DNA from: Gemmatimonadota bacterium
Lineage (GTDB): Bacteria > Gemmatimonadota > Gemmatimonadetes > Gemmatimonadales > GWC2-71-9
Assembly: GCA_029862935.1 (NCBI GenBank)
Contig: JAOTWK010000047.1
Span: 1-13,940 of the forward strand
DNA: 13,940 nt
Reading direction: 5' to 3'
Under the pieces are notes generated by a model that worked only from the letters and a program-made list of their open reading frames with translations, had not been told where the DNA came from and searched no databases. A program made the position numbers and the translations under genes. Positions 7,863 to 13,940 of the stretch are shown one piece after another (positions within the stretch are counted from its first letter, which is position 1; the number at the start of each line of letters is the position of its first letter).

Positions 7863-8085
7863 CCTGTGTCCAGTGTAGGTGGGGCGTAGATGTGAGCCTC
7901 TCGCGACTCATGGCAGCAGCTGCCCCGCAGCGGATGGGATACTGTGAGAGCCGTGAGTCACTAACCCGCAGCCTTGTGCGAGGGTGGACACGGGGAGGGC
8001 GTACAGAGACTACGGGATGACAGCGGACGAAGGTCCGCGTGGCGGCCTCTACCTTCGAGTCGAAGATGAGGCCGCCTTTTCGTTT
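7863..8085 (+). ncRNA. Candidate structured RNA or attenuated leader upstream of acnA
   Basis: Between divergent tkt and acnA lies a stretch rich in self-complementarity that ends in a strong plus-strand terminator. Seen: CCTGTGTCCA (7863-7872) can pair over all 10 positions, one of them G-U, with TGGACACGGG (7985-7994), enclosing about 112 nt. Inside, GACTCA (7905-7910) matches TGAGTC (7954-7959), GGGGC (7881-7885) matches GCCCC (7922-7926), and CGCA/TGCG (7967-7970 and 7977-7980) form a small hairpin. The GACTCA and GGGGC pairings cross each other, so they are alternatives or a pseudoknot. A further hairpin, GCGGAC-GAAG-GTCCGC, sits at 8023-8038 directly before the terminator. I do not recognise a known class: 6S, RNase P, SRP RNA, tmRNA, and the cobalamin, TPP, glycine and SAM riboswitches were considered without a match. 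It may be an independent small RNA of about 220-240 nt or a cis-acting leader of acnA. The 5' end is inferred. Confidence 0.45.
8041..8080 (+). terminator. Intrinsic terminator before acnA
   Basis: GGCGGCCTC (8041-8049) pairs perfectly with GAGGCCGCC (8068-8076). Inside it a second stem, CTTCG/CGAAG, closes a three-base loop, and TTTTCGTTT follows directly. The T-run is only on the plus-strand side, so it stops rightward transcription. No recognised plus-strand gene ends upstream, which implies a non-coding transcript or an attenuator. Confidence 0.85.
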
Positions 8086-8248
8086 GCCTCGTCGCGGTCA
8101 GCCCGATCGTCAGGTCAATGACTGCCTTCCCAGCACGCGCGGAGAAGTCGGCACCTAGGACGCCTTGTTTGCTCCTCTGCCGCAAGCCCGACCTCACGTG
8201 TTACTGTTCAGCGGCGACCTATCCGCTGATCCTCTCAATGATGGACCA
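8086..8248 (+). promoter_or_regulatory. acnA leader with start-proximal hairpin
   Basis: This is the 163 bp between the terminator and the acnA start. A hairpin, TCAGCGG (8208-8214) with CCGCTGA (8223-8229) and an 8-nt loop, ends 19 nt before the ATG, close enough to affect ribosome access. A short frame in another register (ATG 8238) ends at TGA 8250-8252, overlapping the acnA start as ATGA. Upstream, that frame is open back to a TTG at 8169. The hairpin loop lacks the CAGUGN sequence of animal iron-responsive elements. No clear -35/-10 pair was found. Confidence 0.3.
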
Positions 8249-10951
8249 ATGACGAATCCCTTCAACGCTCAGACCACCATCGACCTCCCGGACGGACCGG
8301 CGACCATGTACCGGCTAGAAGCGCTGGCAACCGCGGGTCTCGCTGATCTCGACCGGCTCCCCTTCTCGATTCGCATTCTGCTGGAGAACGTGCTGCGGCA
8401 TGCGGGGAACGGGGTGGTCACGGAAGACCACGTGCGGGCCGTGGCCGGCTGGCAACCGCAGCCGGATCGGAGTCAAGAAATCCCGTTCATGCCCGGCCGA
8501 GTCGTGCTACAGGACTTCACTGGCGTGCCGGCGGTCGTGGATTTGGCGGCCATGCGGGACGCGATCGCAAGTCTCGGCGGCGATCCCGATCGCATCAACC
8601 CGCTCGTCCCAACGGATCTCGTGATCGACCATTCCGTGCAGGTCGATTTCTTTGGGACGACCATGGCGTTTCAGTTGAATGTCGAACGCGAAATGCAACG
8701 CAACGGTGAGCGATACCAGCTGCTCCGATGGGCGCAACAGGCGTTCCACGGATTCCGGGTGGTGCCGCCGGGCACGGGCATCGTCCATCAGGTGAATCTG
8801 GAGTACCTCGCGAGTGTGGTCCGCTGCGAAGGTGCTGCACGGGTCGCATTTCCCGACACGCTGGTCGGGACGGACTCGCACACGACCATGATCAATGGTC
8901 TCGGTGTGGTGGGCTGGGGCGTCGGTGGCATCGAGGCCGAAGCGGTAATGTTGGGGCAGCCGTACTTCATGCAGTTACCTGAGGTGGTGGGCATGAAGCT
9001 CACCGGTCGCCTCCCAGACGGGGCCACCGCGACGGATCTCGTACTCACCGTCACACAGATGCTCCGCAAACACGGTGTGGTAGGGCGCTTCGTGGAGTAC
9101 TTTGGCCCGGGGATCTCGACGCTTGGCCTCGCCGACCGCGCCACGTTGGCCAACATGTCACCCGAGTACGGTGCCACCATTGGCTTCTTCCCGGTCGATC
9201 ATGAGACGCTGGTGTACTTGGAACGCACGGGGCGACCGAAGACGCTCATCGGACGGGTCGAACGCTATTGCAAGGAACAGCAGTTGTTCCACACGCCCCA
9301 CACCCCCGACCCCGAGTATTCGAGCACGATGGAGCTGGACCTCAACACGGTGGAGCCGTCACTCGCCGGTCCGCGACGTCCGCAGGACCGCGTCCCGCTC
9401 GCCAACGTCAGACGTTCGTTCGGCGACGCCTTGCCGGACCTGGTCCCTGCCGCCGTCGATCGCCCGACCAAGCCGATCACCGTACCCGACATTCGCCTCA
9501 ACGGGACTCAGATCGAGTTGCATGACGGATCGGTTGTCATTGCAGCGATCACGAGTTGCACCAACACATCCAATCCTTCAGTCATGATTGGCGCCGGGCT
9601 CGTGGCTCGGAAGGCAGTCGCGCGGGGTCTCACCGCTAAACCGTGGGTCAAGACCAGCTTGGCCCCGGGATCAAAGGTCGTGACGGAGTATCTGCGAGAA
9701 GCCGGCGTGCTCACCGATCTCGAAGCGCTCGGGTTTTACATCGTCGGGTATGGCTGCACGACCTGCATCGGCAACAGCGGGCCGCTCGCTGAACCCATTG
9801 CGAACGCGATTACCAACCGCGGCCTCGTGTGTGCCGCGGTGCTGTCGGGCAACCGGAACTACGAGGCGCGTGTCCATCCGTTGGTCCGCGCCTCCTACCT
9901 CGGCTCCCCAATGCTCGTGGTCGCGTACGCCCTGGCTGGTCGCATCGATATCGACATCGCGTCAGACCCGATCGGGGAAGGAACCGATGGGCAGCCAGTC
10001 TACCTCCGGGACATCTGGCCGTCGCCGGAAGAAATCAAGGAGGAAGTCGCGCGCTCACTCAAGCCTGCCATGTTCGAGCGGGAGTACGCGAGTGTGTTCG
10101 ATGGCGATGCGACCTGGCAACAACTCCCCGTTCCGGAGGCGGCAGGAGGCCGCTTCGCGTGGGACGGGCAGTCGACCTACATCGCAAACCCGCCGTTCTT
10201 CACCGACATAGAGATGGAGCCTGCCGCGGTGACGAACATCGAGCAAGCCCGCGTGTTGGCGTGGCTCGGGGATTCGGTGACAACCGACCATATCTCGCCG
10301 GCTGGGGCCATCCCGAAGAGCAGTCCGGCGGCACGCTGGCTCACCGAGCACGGGGTGGAGCCGGTCGATTTCAATACATTCGGGTCGAGGCGGGGGAACC
10401 ACGAGATCATGATGCGGGGCACCTTCGGCAACATCCGCATCAGGAACAAGCTTGTCGAGGGGAAAGAGGGCAATTGGACGAAGCACATCCCGTCGAACAC
10501 CGTAACCAGCATGTACGATGCGGCGATGCGCTACCGCGACGAAGGTACGCCGCTGCTCGTGATCGGAGGCAAGGAGTACGGGTCGGGCAGCTCACGCGAC
10601 TGGGCGGCCAAGGGCACTCGTCTGCTCGGTGTGCGCGCCGTGATCGCTGAGAGTTATGAGCGTATCCACCGCAGCAACCTCATCGGCATGGGAGTGTTGC
10701 CGCTGCAGTTCCGGGAAGGAGATTCGCCAGCATCTCTCGAACTGACCGGTCTCGAGCGGTACACGATCACGGGCATCTCGACCGACGAGATTGCGCCGGG
10801 AGGCCTCGCACACGTGGAGGCCGAGCGCGCCGACGGATCAAGCGTTGGCTTCAACCTGCTGGTACGACTCGATACTGCAGTGGAGGTGGAGTACTACCGC
10901 CACGGCGGGATCCTCCACTACGTCCTACGGGACCTCGCGCAGCGCGGGTAG
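8249..10951 (+). CDS. acnA: Aconitate hydratase A
   Basis: TCA-cycle enzyme isomerising citrate and isocitrate through cis-aconitate, in the AcnA/IRP1 branch. It has 900 residues, against 891 for E. coli AcnA. Seen: SFG-type N-terminal region with LPFSIRILLENVLRH; GTDSHTTMINGLGVVGWGVGG; the three [4Fe-4S] ligands C437 (SCTNTSNP), C503 and C506 (GYGCTTCIGNSGP); and C-terminal swivel-domain motifs NTFGSRRGNHEIMMRGTF and GKEYGSGSSRDWAAKG. With the start at ATG 8249 the ligand numbers equal those of human IRP1. An upstream in-frame start at 8165 would add 28 residues unlike the family, so I reject it. The Shine-Dalgarno sequence is weak (GGA 8243-8245). It is transcribed away from tkt, downstream of a terminator and hairpin that could control it, and ends in a hairpin shared with the lipase gene. 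A cytoplasmic, oxygen-sensitive cluster is expected. Confidence 0.96.
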   Translation: MTNPFNAQTTIDLPDGPATMYRLEALATAGLADLDRLPFSIRILLENVLRHAGNGVVTEDHVRAVAGWQPQPDRSQEIPFMPGRVVLQDFTGVPAVVDLAAMRDAIASLGGDPDRINPLVPTDLVIDHSVQVDFFGTTMAFQLNVEREMQRNGERYQLLRWAQQAFHGFRVVPPGTGIVHQVNLEYLASVVRCEGAARVAFPDTLVGTDSHTTMINGLGVVGWGVGGIEAEAVMLGQPYFMQLPEVVGMKLTGRLPDGATATDLVLTVTQMLRKHGVVGRFVEYFGPGISTLGLADRATLANMSPEYGATIGFFPVDHETLVYLERTGRPKTLIGRVERYCKEQQLFHTPHTPDPEYSSTMELDLNTVEPSLAGPRRPQDRVPLANVRRSFGDALPDLVPAAVDRPTKPITVPDIRLNGTQIELHDGSVVIAAITSCTNTSNPSVMIGAGLVARKAVARGLTAKPWVKTSLAPGSKVVTEYLREAGVLTDLEALGFYIVGYGCTTCIGNSGPLAEPIANAITNRGLVCAAVLSGNRNYEARVHPLVRASYLGSPMLVVAYALAGRIDIDIASDPIGEGTDGQPVYLRDIWPSPEEIKEEVARSLKPAMFEREYASVFDGDATWQQLPVPEAAGGRFAWDGQSTYIANPPFFTDIEMEPAAVTNIEQARVLAWLGDSVTTDHISPAGAIPKSSPAARWLTEHGVEPVDFNTFGSRRGNHEIMMRGTFGNIRIRNKLVEGKEGNWTKHIPSNTVTSMYDAAMRYRDEGTPLLVIGGKEYGSGSSRDWAAKGTRLLGVRAVIAESYERIHRSNLIGMGVLPLQFREGDSPASLELTGLERYTITGISTDEIAPGGLAHVEAERADGSSVGFNLLVRLDTAVEVEYYRHGGILHYVLRDLAQRG

Positions 10952-10960
10952 CCTCGAAAG

Positions 10961-10980
10961 AGGGGAGCGCCCGCTCCCCT
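10961..10980. terminator. Hairpin between convergent acnA and lipase gene
   Basis: AGGGGAGC (10961-10968) and GCTCCCCT (10973-10980) form a perfect 8-bp stem with the loop GCCC. It lies 9 nt after the acnA stop, and its last base is the last base of the lipase stop codon on the minus strand. There is no T-run on the plus side. On the minus side CTTTC follows, a weak tract. It probably serves as a two-way 3'-end structure. Confidence 0.55.
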
Positions 10981-12110
10981 CAGTTCTTGCCGAGAAAGTC
11001 CTCTATCTCCCCGAGGCGCGCGCGGCCATCCTCGTAACCCAGCTCCATGAGCAGGCCCGTGTATTTCGGCTGGAACATCAGGTAGCTCAAGAAGTCCGAC
11101 GAGCCGGCCCGCTCGCCGCCAATCGACGACACGCCGAGCTGCACCAACATCGGGAGCGAGCTGCGCATCTCTCCAGCGAGGGAGCCGAGATCGCGGGATG
11201 GCCGGAGCAGCAGGAGGTCGATGGGCCGCATGCCTTGCGCCGCCGGGCTGTTCTCCGGCAGGGCCCGCAGCATCGTGTTGATCCGTTGAAGTCGCTCGGC
11301 ATCCGCATCGAGGGAATCGAGGAAGATCGAGTGCAAGAGAATGCCAAACACCTCTGCGGCGACGGGATAGCGCAAGTGCGTTGGAGCCGGCTCAGACGGG
11401 GCGTTCTGGGTGCGCATCGCGATCCCAATGATGCGGCTCGCGCCCAGGTGAATGGCTGGGGCGAGCGGGGCTGTCTGCCGTACGCTGCCGTCGCCGTAGA
11501 ACGAGTTGCCGATCCTGAACGCCGGAAAGATCAGCGGAATGGATGCCGAGGCCAGGAGATGTTCGATGGTGATCGTTGTTCGCACCGCCACGCGCATGGG
11601 GCGCTCCCAGATCGGGACGTCGCGTTTCCCCTGCATGAACGTGACGGTCTGGCCCGAGTCGTAGCAGGTGGCGCTGAGCGCGACGGATTGCAGGCGCTTG
11701 GCCTCGAGGTTCCGCTGGATTCCGTTGACATCGATGCACGCAGCCAAGAACCCACGCAGCGGACTCATGTCCATCAGCCCCCGGAACGAGGGCTGAGGTG
11801 AACCGCGCCGGAGCAGCATGTTCACGCCCCACTGGAGGACGGCTCGTCCGAGTCGGAACGGGCGCACCGCATACACGCGACTCGGTTTCAGTCGGCTCCA
11901 CTCGGTGCGTAGCCCCTCGACGGCTCGTCCAAACGGCCCTGCGTGTGCAGCCAAATACACGGTGTTGATCGCTCCGGCTGACACCCCTGTGAGAATGGGG
12001 ATGTGGAGATCTGGCGCGCGCTCGGCAAGCGCGCTCAACACACCAGCCTGATAGGCTGCGCGAGCGCCACCACCTGAGAGCACCAGAGCCAGATTATCGT
12101 TCGTCGACAC
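10980..12110 (-). CDS. Patatin-like phospholipase
   Basis: Serine lipid acyl hydrolase of the patatin family, about 376 residues. Seen: the oxyanion loop SGGGARAAYQAG at the N-terminus; nucleophile Ser44 in GVSAG; and Asp207 in YGDGSVRQ, completing the Ser-Asp dyad (numbering from the GTG at 12110). No signal peptide or transmembrane helix is visible, so it is probably cytoplasmic or peripheral to the inner membrane. The segment after residue 240 (HLRYPVAAEVFGILLHSIFLDSL) is typical of a bacterial patatin subgroup with an extended C-terminal half. An in-frame TTG at 12116 would add two residues. Neither start has a convincing Shine-Dalgarno sequence. It is divergent from arfB across a 77-bp gap and convergent with acnA. 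Likely substrates are phospholipids or other acyl esters, and no neighbour narrows this. Confidence 0.88.
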   Translation of the reverse strand: MSTNDNLALVLSGGGARAAYQAGVLSALAERAPDLHIPILTGVSAGAINTVYLAAHAGPFGRAVEGLRTEWSRLKPSRVYAVRPFRLGRAVLQWGVNMLLRRGSPQPSFRGLMDMSPLRGFLAACIDVNGIQRNLEAKRLQSVALSATCYDSGQTVTFMQGKRDVPIWERPMRVAVRTTITIEHLLASASIPLIFPAFRIGNSFYGDGSVRQTAPLAPAIHLGASRIIGIAMRTQNAPSEPAPTHLRYPVAAEVFGILLHSIFLDSLDADAERLQRINTMLRALPENSPAAQGMRPIDLLLLRPSRDLGSLAGEMRSSLPMLVQLGVSSIGGERAGSSDFLSYLMFQPKYTGLLMELGYEDGRARLGEIEDFLGKN

Positions 12111-12187
12111 GCTCAAAAGCTGACCGCGGGCACCGCCAAATGCCAGTCATGGTTGCTGGAGCCGTCCACGGAGTATCTTGGACGTTG

Positions 12188-12595
12188 ATGACGTTCTCCA
12201 TTCCCGATGAAGAGCTCGAGATTCGCGCGTCACGGTCCGGCGGACCTGGTGGCCAGCACGTGAACACGTCGGCCACGCGGGTCGAGGTTCGCTGGAACGT
12301 CCTCACGAGCACCGCCCTTTCCGGCACGCAGCGACTGCGGTTGCTGGAGAAGCTCGGGCACCGCATTGACGCACGCGGTTGGCTGCGCGTCGTCGCGTCA
12401 CGACGCCGCAGCCAACTGCGGAATCGAGACGCCGCAATCGAGCGCCTCAGTGCAATTGTCTCCGACGCCCTGAGACCTCGGAAACCTCGCAAGAAGACCA
12501 AGCCCTCCAAGGCGGCCCGCGAACGCCGTCTGGCAGCGAAGCGCCGTCGCGCCGAGGCCAAACGGCAGCGCCAGCGCGTGAACCCAGACGACTGA
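12188..12595 (+). CDS. arfB: Ribosome-rescue peptidyl-tRNA hydrolase ArfB (YaeJ)
   Basis: Codon-independent release factor that enters stalled ribosomes, reads the empty mRNA channel with a basic tail and hydrolyses peptidyl-tRNA. It has 135 residues, versus 140 in E. coli. Seen: IPDEELEIRASRSGGPGGQHVNTSATRV-type N-terminus with the GGQ motif at residues 21-23; a single small catalytic domain; and a C-terminal tail, from about residue 98, extremely rich in Lys and Arg (KPSKAARERR, AAKRRR), as in ArfB. There is no stop-codon recognition domain, which separates it from RF1 and RF2. ATG 12188 is chosen over an ATG at 12140, because family similarity begins immediately (E. coli has IPDGELEI near residue 10) and the extra 16 residues look non-homologous. 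A TATCTT at 12174-12179 would put transcription close to the ATG, so leaderless initiation is possible. Confidence 0.92.
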   Translation: MTFSIPDEELEIRASRSGGPGGQHVNTSATRVEVRWNVLTSTALSGTQRLRLLEKLGHRIDARGWLRVVASRRRSQLRNRDAAIERLSAIVSDALRPRKPRKKTKPSKAARERRLAAKRRRAEAKRQRQRVNPDD

Positions 12596-12640
12596 TCTGC
12601 GCTTCGGTCTGGTCTCCGCACGTTCACTAGAAAAAGAGAT

Positions 12641-12683
12641 GAAAAAAGACGGCGAGCCGGCGCAATCACGCACCGGCTCGCCG
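12641..12683 (-). terminator. Intrinsic terminator of pntB
   Basis: GGCGAGCCGG (12651-12660) and CCGGCTCGCC (12673-12682) form a perfect 10-bp stem, extended to 11 by C12650-G12683, with a 12-nt loop. On the minus strand it is followed by GTCTTTTTTC, a good U-tract, and further T-rich sequence to about 12629. It lies 18 nt after the pntB stop. It may also fold in the arfB transcript but has no T-run in that direction. Confidence 0.9.
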
Positions 12684-12700
12684 CCCCGCTTCTGCACGAC

Positions 12701-13940
12701 CTACTCCAAGTGCTGTACCTCGTCGATTAGCTTCTTGAACGAGTCTTTGGCATCACCGAACAGCATCGACGTCTTCTCGTGGTAGAACAGCTCGTTGCCG
12801 ACGCCGGCAAATCCAGGTCGCATGCTGCGCTTCAACACAATCGTGTGGGTCGACTTGTCCACATCGAGGATGGGCATGCCGTAGAGCGGGCTAGCCGTAT
12901 CATGGCGCGCAGCCGGGTTCACAACGTCGTTTGCCCCAATGACGACCGAGACATCGGTGCGATCGAACTCCGGGTTGATCTGCTCCATGTCGTACAGCTG
13001 ATCGTAGGGCACGTCCGCCTCGGCTAGCAGCACGTTCATGTGACCGGGCATCCGACCGGCAACGGGGTGAATCGCATACTTCACTTCGACACCCCGCTCC
13101 TGCAGCATATCGGCAAGCTCACGAACCTCGTGCTGCGCCTGAGCAACCGCGAGTCCATATCCCGGCGCAAAGATCACTTGTCGGGCATACGCCAGCATGG
13201 TGGCCGCGTCCTCGTGCGTCAGCGACCGCACCGTCTGGCCGCCTGAGTCACCGGCTGGCCCGATTTGTTGTACCGTGGAGCCGAACGCCCCGAACAGCAC
13301 ATTGGCTAGCGAGCGGTTCATCGCCCGGCACATGATGTTGGTGAGAATGAGACCCGACGCACCCACCAGCGCGCCGCTGATGATGAGCCCCTCGTTGTTG
13401 ATCACGAATCCAGTCATCGCCGCCGCGATCCCGGAGTACGAGTTGAGGAGCGAGATCACCACCGGCATGTCCGCTCCCCCGATCGGGATGACGGACAGGA
13501 TGCCGAGGACAAACGCAACGCCCACCAAAACGGCGAAGAATGTCGCATTGTCCGGCGCAATGACGAGCCAAATGATCAGTGCAACCGTGCCAGCGAGAAT
13601 GATCGCGTTGAGCGTCTTCTGCAGGGGGTAGGTGACCGCGCGGCCTGTCACAAGCTCACGGAGCTTCCCAAACGCCACGAGACTCCCCGAGAACGTCAGC
13701 GACCCGACGACGGCCGACAACATGATCGCCACCGAGACATTGAGCGGGATCACGCCCCCTTCCAGCGACACGTACTTGGCAAACTCCGCACTGGCGACCA
13801 CCGCCGATGCCCCGCCCCCGAACCCGTTGAGCAGCGCCACCATCTCGGGCATCGCGGTCATCTTCACAGTGCGCGCGAAGACGCCACCGATCAACGATCC
13901 GACGATCATGCCGATGACCACCATCTGCCACGTTAGGATG
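12701..13940 (-). CDS. pntB: NAD(P) transhydrogenase subunit beta, 5' end outside the window
   Basis: Membrane subunit of the proton-translocating transhydrogenase, which uses the proton gradient to reduce NADP+ with NADH. About 412 residues are visible. The frame runs open to the right edge (ILTWQ precedes the first internal Met), so roughly 50 residues are missing compared with the 462 of E. coli PntB. Seen: several glycine-rich transmembrane helices (MIVGSLIGG, LNGFGGGASAVVAS, SVAIMLSAVVGSL, AVLVGVAFVLGIL, SGALVGASGLIL). The C-terminal NADP-binding domain III follows, with FAPGYGLAVAQAQHEV, HPVAGRMPGHMNVLLAEA, VVIGANDVVNP and KRSMRPGFAGVGNELF. The stop is followed by a strong terminator, so it is the last gene of its operon. 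The alpha subunit genes are expected beyond the right edge. It is an NADPH source consistent with this window's biosynthetic carbon genes. Confidence 0.95.
   Translation of the reverse strand, partial: ILTWQMVVIGMIVGSLIGGVFARTVKMTAMPEMVALLNGFGGGASAVVASAEFAKYVSLEGGVIPLNVSVAIMLSAVVGSLTFSGSLVAFGKLRELVTGRAVTYPLQKTLNAIILAGTVALIIWLVIAPDNATFFAVLVGVAFVLGILSVIPIGGADMPVVISLLNSYSGIAAAMTGFVINNEGLIISGALVGASGLILTNIMCRAMNRSLANVLFGAFGSTVQQIGPAGDSGGQTVRSLTHEDAATMLAYARQVIFAPGYGLAVAQAQHEVRELADMLQERGVEVKYAIHPVAGRMPGHMNVLLAEADVPYDQLYDMEQINPEFDRTDVSVVIGANDVVNPAARHDTASPLYGMPILDVDKSTHTIVLKRSMRPGFAGVGNELFYHEKTSMLFGDAKDSFKKLIDEVQHLE

Noticed and set aside
7900..7965. Cobalamin-riboswitch-like words (CTGCCCCGC and GAGTCACT)
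   Set aside because: The conserved B12 core and the usual GCCAGGAGACC end were not found in the right order, and acnA is not a usual target.
8208..8229. Possible iron-responsive element before aconitase
   Set aside because: The loop sequence does not contain CAGUGN and there is no bulged C in the stem. It is only a simple hairpin.
8165..8248. Longer aconitase start at 8165
   Set aside because: The added 28 residues look non-homologous, and starting at 8249 gives cysteine ligand positions identical to those of IRP1.
10791..11801. Plus-strand frame of 336 codons spanning the acnA end and the lipase gene
   Set aside because: It overlaps the 3' end of acnA and runs antisense to the patatin gene, whose catalytic motifs are intact. 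It shows no family features.
12094..12669. Minus-strand frame antisense to arfB
   Set aside because: The arfB GGQ motif and basic tail are decisive. The antisense frame is an arginine/serine-rich shadow.

Overview
The window is about 62% GC and carries ordinary bacterial chromosomal genes, mostly central carbon and energy metabolism. High GC, GTG/TTG starts, Tat-exported enzymes and short word-like intergenic tandem repeats suggest an uncultured, aerobic, Gram-negative soil or water bacterium. Gemmatimonadota is my best guess (inference, roughly even odds); no rRNA or tRNA gene is present to settle it. There is no CRISPR array, transposase, phage gene or other clear mobile element.

Layout. 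At 149-1177 (+) lies a Tat-type lipoprotein glycosidase of the GH113-like TIM-barrel group. It converges on a Tat-exported class V PLP aminotransferase at 1264-2553 (-), and an imperfect inverted and direct repeat lies between them. A 117-bp gap with two further micro-tandem repeats separates the aminotransferase from a tight minus-strand operon transcribed tkt (7667-5643), pgi (5646-4072), rpiA (4067-3396), SURF1 (3399-2671). Its junctions are a 4-nt overlap, a 4-nt gap and a 4-nt overlap. The first three genes form the sugar-phosphate core: non-oxidative pentose phosphate pathway plus the hexose-phosphate isomerase. The last is a cytochrome oxidase assembly factor.

A 581-bp gene-free region (7668-8248) separates tkt from the divergent aconitase gene acnA (8249-10951, +). 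It holds a strongly self-complementary stretch ending in a textbook plus-strand intrinsic terminator at 8041-8080. A separate small RNA or an attenuated acnA leader is therefore likely; this is the most interesting item in the window. acnA converges on a patatin-like lipase (12110-10980, -), with a hairpin touching the lipase stop codon. The lipase is divergent from arfB (12188-12595, +), a stand-alone ribosome-rescue hydrolase. The right end holds the 3' part of pntB (13940-12701, -), the NADP-binding beta subunit of proton-translocating transhydrogenase, with its own strong terminator.

Together tkt, pgi, rpiA, acnA and pntB cover pentose and hexose phosphate interconversion, TCA entry and NADPH supply. 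SURF1 points to a haem-copper oxidase. I did not find a convincing new multi-gene system. The leads are the candidate RNA, the intergenic repeats, the pgi architecture and the SURF1 placement.
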